Assembly (NCBI RefSeq): GCF_046195335.1
Contig: NZ_CP176093.1
DNA: 64,000 nt
From: Methanospirillum lacunae
Lineage (GTDB): Archaea > Halobacteriota > Methanomicrobia > Methanomicrobiales > Methanospirillaceae
Reading direction: 5' to 3' (one strand)
The notes below the pieces were generated by a model. That model worked only from the letters and a program-made list of their open reading frames with translations, made no database searches and was not told the origin of the DNA. How positions within the stretch are numbered: the first letter of the stretch is position 1; each line of letters opens with the position of its first letter. A program made the position numbers and the translations under genes. Of the stretch, positions 54,040 to 63,754 are shown piece after piece.

Positions 54040-55572
54040 ATGCGATTCTATTCAAATTTAATATTCATTCTTGTTCTTCTCTGTATTTGTACAATCACAC
54101 CTATTGTCGCACTTGCTGACGGTAATTTGTCATCATCTGCATCTGTATCAGGCAAAGCTGAAATTTTCAGTGGTTCTATACCCTCCGGTGAGGGTGTTGT
54201 CTCGATAAAAGCGGTATCTGGAAAATTGTATCAGGTTCCTGCGATGTCCCCTCTTGGTATAATTCAGGCTCTTGCCGGTACTGACAGTATTGAGAGTTAC
54301 AAGGTTGGAGACGAACTGATAACGAAGCGTGGTATTCTGACTCTGGACGGAGTGAACGGGTATGTTAATTCTGGCGAAAACAGTTGGTTTGTTCTTGTAA
54401 ATGATAAACAACTTCAGGATTATCTGCTGCCAACAGAGGATGGCCTGAATGTATTTCCATTGAAAACCGGAGACAAGGTTGTATTTGTGTTTGGAAATCC
54501 GACCAAGTCACCTCAGGATGCCACAGCGACTATCAGAGTCAGCATCGGTGCTCTGTCTGATCAGGCAAGCCAGATTAAAACAGTGGCCCAGATATCACCC
54601 CAGACAACTTCAGTACAAGCTACCCCGACAGGTACAGGAACTCTGACACCTGTTATTACTCCTACGATAACACCATCACCAACTATAACAACACCATCAG
54701 TTGTGGAAACGAAGGCTCCATCAACTGAACCGACACAAAAATCCACAATATCTGGGAAAGATCCAAATCTACCAGTATATGGGGATGATGAAGAGAAATC
54801 AAGCGTAACGACAGAATCTCCGTCTTCATCTCGTACAAGTGATCCAAATCAGCCGGTATATGAGGATAAAGAAGGGAAGTCTGTAGTTACATCTGAATCA
54901 ACCACATCCTCACCCTCAAATTCCATGGATCTTAACAAGCCAGTGTATGAAGATTCAGAAACTAAAACTAATACTACTACAAAGACGACTTCCTCATCTA
55001 AAATAAAAGATCCAAATCAGCCGGTGTATGGTGACGAAGAAATATCATCTGATAGTACTCCTGAACCTACTGAAACACCCACTCTTTCAGAAAATAGTTC
55101 CTCATCTTCATCCGGACGCACAAATGATACCTCTAATGAAACTGAAGTTTCGAAGTCAAATACTAGTCATTCAGGAAAGAATGTGCTTTATGATGGATCA
55201 TTGAAACTTCCTTCAGGTTTCGTAAATGTGACTGCACAATCAGGGGAAGATTATGAAGTCGGAGCAGATACACCGCTTGGACTTCTTCAGTACCTGGCAA
55301 ATGAAAAGAAGATATCAGGCATGAATGTAAATGATCGCGGGATGAGAAAAGGAAATATCCTGGCTATTGACAGCATCGGTGATTTCCAGTATGGCGATGA
55401 AAACTGGTTTTGTCAGGTCAATGATGTAACACTTCAGCACTTTACGAATCCAGGCACTGACGGACTAAATACCAGGAAGGTAAAGTCCGGTGATAAAATT
55501 ACATTTTTCTATGGTAAACAGGATCAGGATGCGGCATCTGCAAAAGCTATAATCTATCTTACCATTGATTAA
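54040..55572 (+). CDS. Secreted protein with two DUF4430 domains and DPNxPVY repeats
   Basis: This protein of about 510 residues has a signal peptide (about 1-27), an N-terminal DUF4430-like domain (about 45-170), a Thr/Pro linker, four imperfect repeats of about 27-29 residues each containing D-x-N-x-PVY-x-D (from 54760, 54841, 54928 and 55009), and a second DUF4430-like domain (about 385-510). Both domains share SPLGIIQAL/TPLGLLQYL and a DGLN-to-KxGDK ending. DUF4430 resembles cobalamin-binding intrinsic-factor-type domains in some proteins. No C-terminal anchor. ATG 54040 has GGAGTGATGG upstream. Confidence 0.85.
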   Translation: MRFYSNLIFILVLLCICTITPIVALADGNLSSSASVSGKAEIFSGSIPSGEGVVSIKAVSGKLYQVPAMSPLGIIQALAGTDSIESYKVGDELITKRGILTLDGVNGYVNSGENSWFVLVNDKQLQDYLLPTEDGLNVFPLKTGDKVVFVFGNPTKSPQDATATIRVSIGALSDQASQIKTVAQISPQTTSVQATPTGTGTLTPVITPTITPSPTITTPSVVETKAPSTEPTQKSTISGKDPNLPVYGDDEEKSSVTTESPSSSRTSDPNQPVYEDKEGKSVVTSESTTSSPSNSMDLNKPVYEDSETKTNTTTKTTSSSKIKDPNQPVYGDEEISSDSTPEPTETPTLSENSSSSSSGRTNDTSNETEVSKSNTSHSGKNVLYDGSLKLPSGFVNVTAQSGEDYEVGADTPLGLLQYLANEKKISGMNVNDRGMRKGNILAIDSIGDFQYGDENWFCQVNDVTLQHFTNPGTDGLNTRKVKSGDKITFFYGKQDQDAASAKAIIYLTID

Positions 55573-55633
55573 TCCATTTCACAGATCTTTTTTTGGTCAG
55601 CTTCTTCATCAAGTACTGATAAACCCATAAGGT

Positions 55634-55952
55634 GAGAGGGAGAGTGCGGCTGACGGTAGCCGGTTTGATTATATCTGATCGGCAGCTGAGGAAAGTCCCT
55701 CCACCTACCGGGTACGCAGCCTCGTTCATTCGGGGATGGCGAGAGTCATGGCTATGGCACAGAAACGACACGGCCTGATCTGAGCTATGATGCAGATCCA
55801 AACTGCAGAGCATCGAAGTTCAGGAGTCGATGGAACGGTGAATCCCTGCGGGTGCAAGCCGGAACAGGGCATACAGGCAGCCCGGTGTCTGCCCGGGTTC
55901 GGCGCTAAGCTGAATGCCGCAATGAACAGAAGGGGGCTTACTCCTCCCACTC
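55634..55952 (+). ncRNA. rnpB: RNase P RNA (archaeal)
   Basis: The segment carries the conserved core of RNase P RNA: CTGAGGAAAGTCC (about 55687), an ACAGAAACGAC near 55760, TGGAACGGTGAA with the downstream GCCGGAAC, and the closing AACAGAAGGGGGCTTA near 55925-55940. The 5' GAGAGGGAG and the 3' CTCCTCCCACTC pair as P1, setting the ends within a few bases. It processes tRNA 5' ends together with proteins. A T-rich stretch follows. Coordinates of the ends are estimated from P1. Confidence 0.92.
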
Positions 55953-56002
55953 AAAACTTTTACTCAGAACGATTCAAGTAGCTGGTGTTGCTATTGCTAT
56001 AT

Positions 56003-56749
56003 ATGGAGACACCAGACTGGCATACTGGACGCTCTTTTCTTAAGCAGACTCATCTACAGGAGCCGAGTCCATCAACAGGAACCGAAACCGGAAATCCTAA
56101 AGTATGTGGTACATGTGAACCATCCCAGGTTCTGATAGCACTTCCTCAGGTTTCAGATATTCCGATGGATCCGATGTTACTCAGCGATATAATGGAGATG
56201 CGTCGGACTGTCCGTGAATATTCTGATGAGCCTCTTATGAAATGGGAACTTTCCCTGATGCTTCATTATACTCAAGGAGTGAGTGAAACCGGAGGTGCAC
56301 CACATCTGCGTAATGCCCCGTCTGCTGGTGCGTTGCACCCATTTGAAACATATATCGTTGTAAACCGGGTTGAAGGTCTTGAACCTGGTATTTATCGATA
56401 CCTCCCGCTCGATCATGCCCTGGTAAAAGAGACATGTCATGTTGGTGGAGGGGAGGCTGTTGCTGCAGCTTGCAGAAGGCCAAATATAATCCTGAGAGCT
56501 GCAGTTGCTTTCCTGTGGATCGCTGTTCCTGACCGGATTCTCTGGAAGTTTGGATCCAGAGGTTGGAGGTATTTATTTATCGAATCCGGACATGTCTGTC
56601 AGAACCTGTATCTTATTGCAACAGCCCTTGGTTGTGGAACATGTGCCATCGGTTCATATCGTGATGATGAGATGAATTGTGCTCTTGGATTGGATGGAGA
56701 AGAGCAGTTCTGCATTTATCTTGCAGCAGTAGGGAAAAGAAAAGATTAA
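56003..56749 (+). CDS. SagB/ThcOx-type nitroreductase family protein
   Basis: This protein of about 248 residues is an FMN nitroreductase-fold enzyme of the SagB/ThcOx group: MRRTVREYSDEPLMKWELS near residue 65, PSAGALHPFETYIVVNRVEGLEPGIYRY near 104, and GHVCQNLYLIATALGCGTCAIG near 200. In peptide clusters such enzymes oxidise azolines, but stand-alone archaeal members are common and no YcaO partner is here. The ATG at 56003 is preferred. It begins 50 bp after rnpB and converges with hisF. Confidence 0.9.
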   Translation: METPDWHTGRSFLKQTHLQEPSPSTGTETGNPKVCGTCEPSQVLIALPQVSDIPMDPMLLSDIMEMRRTVREYSDEPLMKWELSLMLHYTQGVSETGGAPHLRNAPSAGALHPFETYIVVNRVEGLEPGIYRYLPLDHALVKETCHVGGGEAVAAACRRPNIILRAAVAFLWIAVPDRILWKFGSRGWRYLFIESGHVCQNLYLIATALGCGTCAIGSYRDDEMNCALGLDGEEQFCIYLAAVGKRKD

Positions 56750-56750
56750 T

Positions 56751-57569
56751 TTATCGTCTCATAGGAGGACGGATTGGTAGTCCTCTCTCTATAAGATAAT
56801 CTTTCACTTCTGAAACAGTCATCTCCCCATAGTGAAAGACGCTCGCTGCTAATGCTGCGTCAGCCTTACCGTATACAAACCCATCGTAAAAATGTTCAAG
56901 GTTTCCTACACCTCCTGATGCGATGACCGGAATTCCAACTGCATCTGATATTCGGGAGGTAATTGGGATGTCAAATCCATCTTTAGTTCCGTCTGTCTCC
57001 ATTGACGTAAGCAAAATTTCTCCTGCACCCCGCTCTTCTGCTTCCTGCGCCCACTTTATTGCATCAATTCCGGTAGGTTTAGATCCCCCGTATGTTACAA
57101 CCTCGTACCAGCACGTGGTACCATCTTTGAGAGAGACCTGCGTAGCTTCAGGATTATCACTCATATTTCGCCTGACATCAATGGCTACCACGATACACTG
57201 AGTACCAAATGCCCGGGCACCCTGTTCTATTAATGAGGGATCTTCAACAGCACTCGTATTCATGCTGACTTTATCGGCTCCCGCACGTAGGGTACGTTTG
57301 ATATCATCCAGGGATCTGATACCCCCACCAACAGTCAGGGGAAGGAAGAGCCGGTCTGCAGCACGACTGATTACATCGATGATCATACCCCGGTTCTCTT
57401 TTGATGCGGTGATATCAAGAAATACCACTTCATCTGCTCCCTGTTCATTATATCGCTCGGCGAGTTCCACAGGATCGCCGGCATCTCGCAGTCCAATGAA
57501 GTTCGTCCCTTTTACTACACGACCGTCTTTGATATCCAGACATGGGATGATGCGACGGGTAAGTACCAT
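56751..57569 (-). CDS. hisF: Imidazole glycerol phosphate synthase subunit HisF
   Basis: HisF (272 residues) is the cyclase barrel of IGP synthase. It starts RIIPCLDIKDGRVVKGTNF (catalytic Asp), has TVGGGIRSLDDI near residue 80, the second Asp region VVAIDVRRN near 127, and VIASGGVGNLEHF near 222. It works with HisH, which is not in this window, on the product of HisA. It is separate from the hisGAB run. Confidence 0.97.
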   Translation of the reverse strand: MVLTRRIIPCLDIKDGRVVKGTNFIGLRDAGDPVELAERYNEQGADEVVFLDITASKENRGMIIDVISRAADRLFLPLTVGGGIRSLDDIKRTLRAGADKVSMNTSAVEDPSLIEQGARAFGTQCIVVAIDVRRNMSDNPEATQVSLKDGTTCWYEVVTYGGSKPTGIDAIKWAQEAEERGAGEILLTSMETDGTKDGFDIPITSRISDAVGIPVIASGGVGNLEHFYDGFVYGKADAALAASVFHYGEMTVSEVKDYLIERGLPIRPPMRR

Positions 57570-57723
57570 GCCTGAGATCTCCTCCGCCTTCCCTGATGAG
57601 GGTTATGATTCAGTATCTGATTCATTTAATATTTCAGCCGTCCTTATTATACCGAAGATTCAAAATCCTGTCTGACGCGGACTATCCGGATGTTGGATAG
57701 GAAAAATTTTTGGAAGATTATAC

Positions 57724-58950
57724 ATGGACTCAGGGGATCTTAAGATAGAATGGGCACGGCAATATATGCCGGTGCTTGGCACTATTGCCGACCGGTTTAG
57801 AAAAGATAAACCATTTGAGGGCATGACCATCGGCATGGCTCTTCATGTTGAAGCAAAAACCGCCAACCTTGTTAAAACTCTTGCAGCAGGTGGAGCTCAG
57901 GTTTTCATCACCGGGTGCAATCCACTTTCAACCCAGGATGATGTTGCTCAGGCATTAGACAGAGTTGATGGCGTTACGTGTTATGCAAAACGCGGATGCT
58001 CAGTTGATGAGTATTACTCGGCCATGGATGCCGTTCTTGATGCAAAGCCGGATATTACCATCGATGATGGAATGGACCTGATCCACCGGATGCACACGTC
58101 CAGGCGGGATGTGCTAACGAAGATCATCGGTGGATGTGAAGAGACAACAACCGGTATCCACCGCCTTCGTGCAATGGCTGAAGAAGGAAAGTTAGAGTTC
58201 CCGGTCATTGCTGTCAACGATACCCCTATGAAGAGGTTCTTTGATAATGTGCATGGAACCGGAGAAAGTGCCCTGACTGCTATCATGGCAACTACAAATA
58301 ACCTGATAGCCGGAAAATGGCTGGTTGTCGCTGGATTTGGATATTGCGGAAGAGGAATCGCACGGAAAGCTTCCGGGCTTGGTGCAAAGGTTATCGTTAC
58401 TGAAGTTGATCCACGTCGGGCCCTTGAGGCATACATGGAAGGATACCATGTCATGCCGATGAACAAAGCTGCAGAGATCGGTGACATCTTTATCACCACA
58501 ACTGGTAACAAAGACATCATCAATGAACAGCATTTCAAATTATTGAAAGACGGGGCAATTCTCTCCAATGCCGGTCATTTCAATGTTGAGATTGATGGTG
58601 CATGGCTAAACAAAAATGCCGAGCAGATAATTGAACGTGATGGCATTCAGAGTTACCTGATCAATGGTCGTACCATCCACCTGCTAGCAGAAGGCAGACT
58701 CGTTAACCTGGCTGTACCAAAAGGAATGGGTCACCCGATAGAGGTAATGGATCTCTCGTTTGCTCTGCAGGCCCTTGGAACCCGGTTCATTGCAGAACAT
58801 CATACCGAGCTTAAGCCCGGAGTTCATGCAGTACCTGACAGCATCGATCGTGAGGTAGCATCAATAAAACTCGCGTCACTGGGTCTTGGAATTGATACCC
58901 TGAGTGCTGATCAGGAACATTATATGTGTAGCTGGGATGTAGGAACGTAA
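57724..58950 (+). CDS. ahcY: Adenosylhomocysteinase-type hydrolase (SAH or S-inosylhomocysteine)
   Basis: This 408-residue NAD-dependent enzyme clears the by-product of SAM methylation. Motifs: LHVEAKTANLVKTLAAGGA near residue 40, DDGMDLIHRMH near 118, the NAD site VVAGFGYCGRGIARKASGLGA near 200, TTTGNKDIINEQHF near 260 and NAGHFNVEIDGAWL near 282. In several methanogens the true substrate is S-inosylhomocysteine after deamination; the sequence alone does not decide this. It partners metabolically with mat at 10-11 kb. Confidence 0.94.
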   Translation: MDSGDLKIEWARQYMPVLGTIADRFRKDKPFEGMTIGMALHVEAKTANLVKTLAAGGAQVFITGCNPLSTQDDVAQALDRVDGVTCYAKRGCSVDEYYSAMDAVLDAKPDITIDDGMDLIHRMHTSRRDVLTKIIGGCEETTTGIHRLRAMAEEGKLEFPVIAVNDTPMKRFFDNVHGTGESALTAIMATTNNLIAGKWLVVAGFGYCGRGIARKASGLGAKVIVTEVDPRRALEAYMEGYHVMPMNKAAEIGDIFITTTGNKDIINEQHFKLLKDGAILSNAGHFNVEIDGAWLNKNAEQIIERDGIQSYLINGRTIHLLAEGRLVNLAVPKGMGHPIEVMDLSFALQALGTRFIAEHHTELKPGVHAVPDSIDREVASIKLASLGLGIDTLSADQEHYMCSWDVGT

Positions 58951-58968
58951 ATCCCATTTTTTTTAAAA

Positions 58969-60906
58969 TTAGTGGGCGAATTTGCCCTTTACCTTCATCG
59001 AAGTTGCAACTTTTGGATCGAGAGATGTTGCTTTCTGAAAACAAGCAAAAGCTTCACGTTTAGCTCCGAGATCATCGAGTATGATCCCTTTGTAAAGAAG
59101 TGCACCGACATGTCTGGGGTCAAGCCTTAAAGTCCTGTCATAACACTGGATAGCTTCTTTTTGCCTGACAAGATCTGAATAGATAAGGCCCATATGAAAC
59201 CAGGCTGATGCAAACTGTGGATCAATATTTGTTGCCTGGGTAAAAGCCTGCAGAGCCTCGTAGTACTGCTCAAGAGCGCGATGGATTTTTCCTTTGTTAA
59301 AATAGGCTTTTACGTTGAATCTGTCAAGGTTGATGACTTTTTCGTAGGAATTCAAAGCTTCTTCATATTTCTTGGACTTATGAAGTATCAGCCCGCGGTT
59401 GAACCATGCCTCAATATTGTTGGGATTGTCTTCTATGGCAACTTCGTAGTATTGCAGAGCATCTACATGGCGTTTTAATTTATGGAAGCAGGATGCCCGG
59501 TTTCTCATTGCTTCGGCATGTCGAGGATTTAGTTTCAGGGCGTTTTCATAACAAGGGAGAGCCTGTTCATATCGCTTTAGTTTATGAAAACACAGGCCCC
59601 TGAGATTCCAGGCATCTGCACTCCACTTATCAACGACCAGGGCTTTTTTGGTAGCATCCAGAGCTTCTTCTATTTTATTTAATTTAAGGAGGATGTCTGC
59701 CCGTGAGAGCCAGGCACTTATCTCGCGTGGGGATATCTCAATAAGCTTTGTAGAACTTTGCAAAGCTTCCTGATATCTGTTCATCTTGATAAATGACCGG
59801 ATCTTAAAGAGCCAGGCAGATAAATTCCTCTTATCAAGTTCAAGAACTTTGTCAAAAGACGAGAGGGCATCTGGGTGCTGGTCTAACTCAAAAAGGCATA
59901 TTCCTTTATGGAGCCATCCTGCCATCTCTTTGGGATTATGTTCAGTTACAGCATTAAAGGCAGAAGCAGCCTCCCTGAATTGTTTCAGATTCTGAAGGCA
60001 GTATCCTTTAAAAAGCCAGGCCCGGGCATGACGCCGATCCTGAGATAGTACCAGATCAAATGCAGAGAGAGCATCCTGATCTCTGTGAAGATTAAATAGG
60101 CAGTATCCTTTGAAGAGAGCTGCTTTGGTTTGGGACTCATCAAGAGAAAGTGCTTTTTCAAAACAGACGAGTGCCTCATTATATGATTTTCGGTTATGGA
60201 GGATACTTCCACGATAGAGCCAGGCTTGTGACTGATGAGGATCAATCTCGATGGATTTTTCAAGGAATGGAAGAGCTTTATCATACTCACCTGCATGGAT
60301 GAGGTTTACTGCTGTTACATAACAGACATTACTCAGATCCTGACCAGATAGAAAAACACCAGGGATAGAAGATGGCTCACCTGTTGTAACCTCATCTTCT
60401 GTCTCTTCTATGATCTCCAGTTCGTTGATCTGTTCTTCCAGAATCCGGTTCTCATCTACTATTCCTGCTGAGAGTGTGGCATCAGTAAGATATTGACTTT
60501 CGGGAATCTGATTTTCATGTTTAGGTGTTGTAGTACCATCAGCCTGTATACCATTTTCTGATGATAGGCCTGGATGAAAGCCTTCATCCGTAATAGGATC
60601 ATCACCGATAGGCTCATCAGATTCATAATCTAATTCATCCTGAATCCCACATGATGTTTGGATATTTGTATTGTCACCAGATTCAGAACTTTGTGTATCA
60701 GGTGTTATATTATCAACAGCTTCACTCGATCCCGGATTTTGTGAAAGTTCCTGATCATCTTCAATAGAGGTTTTTATTATGGGGTTTTTTTGTATTGATG
60801 TTACATCTTCTAAAAGATACGAGAGCATCTCCTCATATTGTGAGGTGGTAATCTCTCCTTTAGCATACCGAACTTTTAATATTTTTATTGGATCCTCGTC
60901 AGACAT
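58969..60906 (-). CDS. SHOCT-domain plus multi-TPR protein
   Basis: This protein of about 645 residues has an N-terminal SHOCT-like motif (IKILKVRYAKGEITTSQYEEML, residues 5-26), an acidic low-complexity linker (about 30-190), and about 13 consecutive 34-residue TPR motifs to the end (for example AWLYRGSILHNRKSYNEALVCF). It is a large cytoplasmic scaffold. The ATG at 60906 follows GGTGGGG; GTG 60918 is an alternative. No signal or anchor. Partners unknown. Convergent with ahcY. Confidence 0.88.
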   Translation of the reverse strand: MSDEDPIKILKVRYAKGEITTSQYEEMLSYLLEDVTSIQKNPIIKTSIEDDQELSQNPGSSEAVDNITPDTQSSESGDNTNIQTSCGIQDELDYESDEPIGDDPITDEGFHPGLSSENGIQADGTTTPKHENQIPESQYLTDATLSAGIVDENRILEEQINELEIIEETEDEVTTGEPSSIPGVFLSGQDLSNVCYVTAVNLIHAGEYDKALPFLEKSIEIDPHQSQAWLYRGSILHNRKSYNEALVCFEKALSLDESQTKAALFKGYCLFNLHRDQDALSAFDLVLSQDRRHARAWLFKGYCLQNLKQFREAASAFNAVTEHNPKEMAGWLHKGICLFELDQHPDALSSFDKVLELDKRNLSAWLFKIRSFIKMNRYQEALQSSTKLIEISPREISAWLSRADILLKLNKIEEALDATKKALVVDKWSADAWNLRGLCFHKLKRYEQALPCYENALKLNPRHAEAMRNRASCFHKLKRHVDALQYYEVAIEDNPNNIEAWFNRGLILHKSKKYEEALNSYEKVINLDRFNVKAYFNKGKIHRALEQYYEALQAFTQATNIDPQFASAWFHMGLIYSDLVRQKEAIQCYDRTLRLDPRHVGALLYKGIILDDLGAKREAFACFQKATSLDPKVATSMKVKGKFAH

Positions 60907-60974
60907 CCCCCACCCCACGTGTAAAGAAAATTAGGTGCATAACACATTAATACTATTTTCATTTCCTCTTCTGA

Positions 60975-62627
60975 TCATTGCCCTGACTTTTTATTTCTTG
61001 ATCTTTTCGATTTAGTTTCTTTTCCAACGCCACGATCTACAGAACTAACTGTCCGGTTAGTAATAATCTCTACTGGATGGAAATTATCATCTGAATTGTT
61101 GGTATGGGAATTGGAAGGAGAAAAATGATCCTCATGATCTGTATATGTATCTGGTTCAGAAGTGTTCGCTCTTGGAATCATTCCCCCGGTATCTGGTCGT
61201 TCTATACGAGAATCCTGATTGATAACCAAGTTCCATGCCTTATGTTGTTTATGGCGACGAACCTGGACTCCAGTAATTGTCAGAGGATCTCCATATTTTG
61301 CTGAAAAAAGAGCTCCATGCCCTGGTCTCCTGTTTCTGGCTGATAAAACTAAATAGGCCGGTTCTCTGCAGGTTCCATCACAGAATTTAAATATATGCAT
61401 CCCCTTTGTCCCAATATCCTCTGACATCCGAAGACCTGCCACAGAGATAGATCGCCCTTCATTCTTCTCCATATGGGAAAGGCGTACCATGCGGGTCTTT
61501 CTTGGAATACGGTATGCACATGCATTAATCTGCTTTTTTGTCAGAATGGCATATGCATATTTTCTGTCTGTGTTGATAAACCGGTATGCTTCTTCTTCAC
61601 CTGCAAGGAGTGTCATGAGTGATGTAGCCTGAATTGGTGGTTCTTCTTTGAAGGTCCAGCATGATGATGGATCGCAGCCACTTCCCCAGAGATATGCACA
61701 TGGACTATATATATTCAGACCATTTTTAATCAATTCATTTTGGAGCAATCGCAGACTGGTGGCATGCCTCATCTCAGCAGGTTCAACAATAATAAGAAGT
61801 CCGTCATCAGTAAGACGCTTGGTAAATGAACAGACAATTGCAGCCCTTGTAGGGATACTCAAGTGTTCCAGTTCTGCCAGTACATTTTGAAATGTGATAA
61901 GATTCACATGTTCGGGCAATTGTGCAAGACTAGCATCAGAAATCTTTGTTAGATCATCATGAATAACATCATGAATCCTGATATCTGGTTTATCTTTGGT
62001 ATATTCTCTGGTGAGGTAATTGTATGCTTCAATATGTTCTACAGACCGTTCGATCGCATAGATATCTAAATATCCTTTTTTCAGATCTTTCCAGATATCG
62101 ATAATTGCCAGAGGAACAACGCCGGGACCTGTTCCGATATCAAGAGCGACAACGTCGTGAGGGAGTATGGATTCCGGTTTTAAATTCTGTAACAGAGATC
62201 TGAATTGAGTGAAGTAAACAGGAACCTGATATGCCAGATAGGCAAGTATATCATATCCCCTCCCATATTTCACAGATTTTCCTGGTTTTTCTCTCCAATA
62301 TGCGGCTTTTTGTGCCACGATTGCCTGACGTAAGCGATCCAGGAATATCTGATCCTGATATGGTTTTCCGGTTTTTTCTGTTATAAATTGAGAGATGAGA
62401 TCTTCAAGGACGGAAGGAAATTTTGGCCCAACAGGTTCGTATGGCTTATTTTTGTGAGATCTGTTCTGGGTGTTTCTGGGTTTCCCTGATTTTTTATTTA
62501 TCTTTGTATCTTGTTTCCTTCGAGAATCTGATCCTGAAATATTCTTTCCTGAACTATCTTTATTATAAGATTTTTTACCTTGAATGCTCTTAACTTCACT
62601 TTTATCTGAAGGTCTTTTTTGTTTCAT
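60975..62627 (-). CDS. Rsm22/METTL17-like methyltransferase-fold protein
   Basis: This 550-residue protein has a basic Lys/Ser-rich N-terminus (1-65), a methyltransferase core with VVALDIGTGPGVVPLAI near residue 160 and the later ITFQNVLAELEHL, then a Cys set SPCAYLWGSGCDPSSCWTF near 315 and KFCDGTCRE near 405, and a basic disordered tail. The order fits the Rsm22 family of ribosome-associated proteins, whose mitochondrial members hold an iron-sulfur cluster; that parallel is inferred. It may act on the small ribosomal subunit. Stand-alone gene. Confidence 0.68.
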   Translation of the reverse strand: MKQKRPSDKSEVKSIQGKKSYNKDSSGKNISGSDSRRKQDTKINKKSGKPRNTQNRSHKNKPYEPVGPKFPSVLEDLISQFITEKTGKPYQDQIFLDRLRQAIVAQKAAYWREKPGKSVKYGRGYDILAYLAYQVPVYFTQFRSLLQNLKPESILPHDVVALDIGTGPGVVPLAIIDIWKDLKKGYLDIYAIERSVEHIEAYNYLTREYTKDKPDIRIHDVIHDDLTKISDASLAQLPEHVNLITFQNVLAELEHLSIPTRAAIVCSFTKRLTDDGLLIIVEPAEMRHATSLRLLQNELIKNGLNIYSPCAYLWGSGCDPSSCWTFKEEPPIQATSLMTLLAGEEEAYRFINTDRKYAYAILTKKQINACAYRIPRKTRMVRLSHMEKNEGRSISVAGLRMSEDIGTKGMHIFKFCDGTCREPAYLVLSARNRRPGHGALFSAKYGDPLTITGVQVRRHKQHKAWNLVINQDSRIERPDTGGMIPRANTSEPDTYTDHEDHFSPSNSHTNNSDDNFHPVEIITNRTVSSVDRGVGKETKSKRSRNKKSGQ

Positions 62628-62840
62628 ATAATGCCCGAAAGAACTGTTGATCTGAATCCTCGTATCTCACTCAGAATTGAATCTTATATTCTTGTACCAT
62701 ACGAGTTATTATTACTCATCTTATAGGGAGTGAAAAGGAGACTATCGTGTCCCATCTAACTGGTTGTTCGGCCAGGTCAATATAGTCGGTTTGGTAGATG
62801 TTGAGCAGGAAGTATCTGATGAAAAAGAAAGGTAAAATTC

Positions 62841-63722
62841 ATGGTAAAATTCCGTTTTTTTCCTCATCTTTTATTTACTATGATGGTATCTCTCATTTTT
62901 ATTATAGTAGTATCAGTCGCATCTTACTCTGAACCCTGTCGAAATCTTGGAATAAATTGAGACTGACATTGAATACTCTACAGCATCTCATTGATTCTAT
63001 TCACCAGGTTTCAGATGGATTTCAACTGTTTGAACTTGTATATGATCCTGTTTGATACAGATATTCGTCTCATTCTAGAAGCACATATTAAGTCAGAACA
63101 AAACCTCATGGAAATTAACTTAGAAAACTAAATAAAAAGATTTCATCAGAGTATTTATTCAAAAAATCTCTCATTAAAAACCTTAAAGAGAAAGAGAATG
63201 GGCTGTTCTCAGGTGAACAACGGTATCGTTCACTCGTTGAGATTCAGACTGATCTTATAATACAGTTTCACAAGTCAGGAGTTATCAGGAACGTATATCC
63301 CGTATTTTAATTCCCATGCACCTTATCTTCAAACTGCCGGAGTCACTTTCATACATGACTTATCATCAGACCTCATTTCAGGTGTTGAATGAATTCTGTT
63401 TCATGAACTAATCGAGAATCTGGTATCAAGCAGAAAAAAGTATATCCAGCGTAAGGACGGAAAGATACATATTTCAGTATATACATCAGGAGAATTGATA
63501 GAGATCCACGTACCTGATAATGGTCAGAGTTTACATGCAGATGAGACTGAAAAGGTATTTGATGTGTTTACAAGTCAGATCGTTCGCAGCATGACAAAAC
63601 TTCAACCGGTTTAAAGCGTGCAATCTGTAGAAAGATCGGAGAAAACCATGGTGGTAGTATTCGAACAGAGAGTCCTTATCCTGACAGAGGAGCCATCTTT
63701 ATCATTCTGCTACCTGTAATGG
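62841..63722 (+). pseudogene. Decayed membrane sensor histidine kinase
   Basis: From ATG 62841 a membrane helix is encoded (FTMMVSLIFIIVVSVASY), then stops and frame changes interrupt successive pieces: a sensor-like segment (LQHLIDSIHQVSDGFQLFEL), a PAS start (RYRSLVEIQTDLIIQFH), and HATPase fragments (LIENLVSSRKKYIQRKDG, then KIGENHGGSIRTESPYPDRG). The helical dimerisation part with the phospho-acceptor His seems lost. The sensor piece resembles that of the intact kinase at 18.3 kb. At least four stop/frame breaks are visible. No intact product is possible. Confidence 0.75.
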
Positions 63723-63754
63723 AACAACAAAAAAATGGATGGAGAGATGATCTT

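Noticed and set aside
56003..56749. SagB-type enzyme as a partner of the candidate peptide at 29.6 kb
   Set aside because: It is 26 kb away, no YcaO cyclodehydratase is present, and stand-alone SagB-like proteins are common in archaea.
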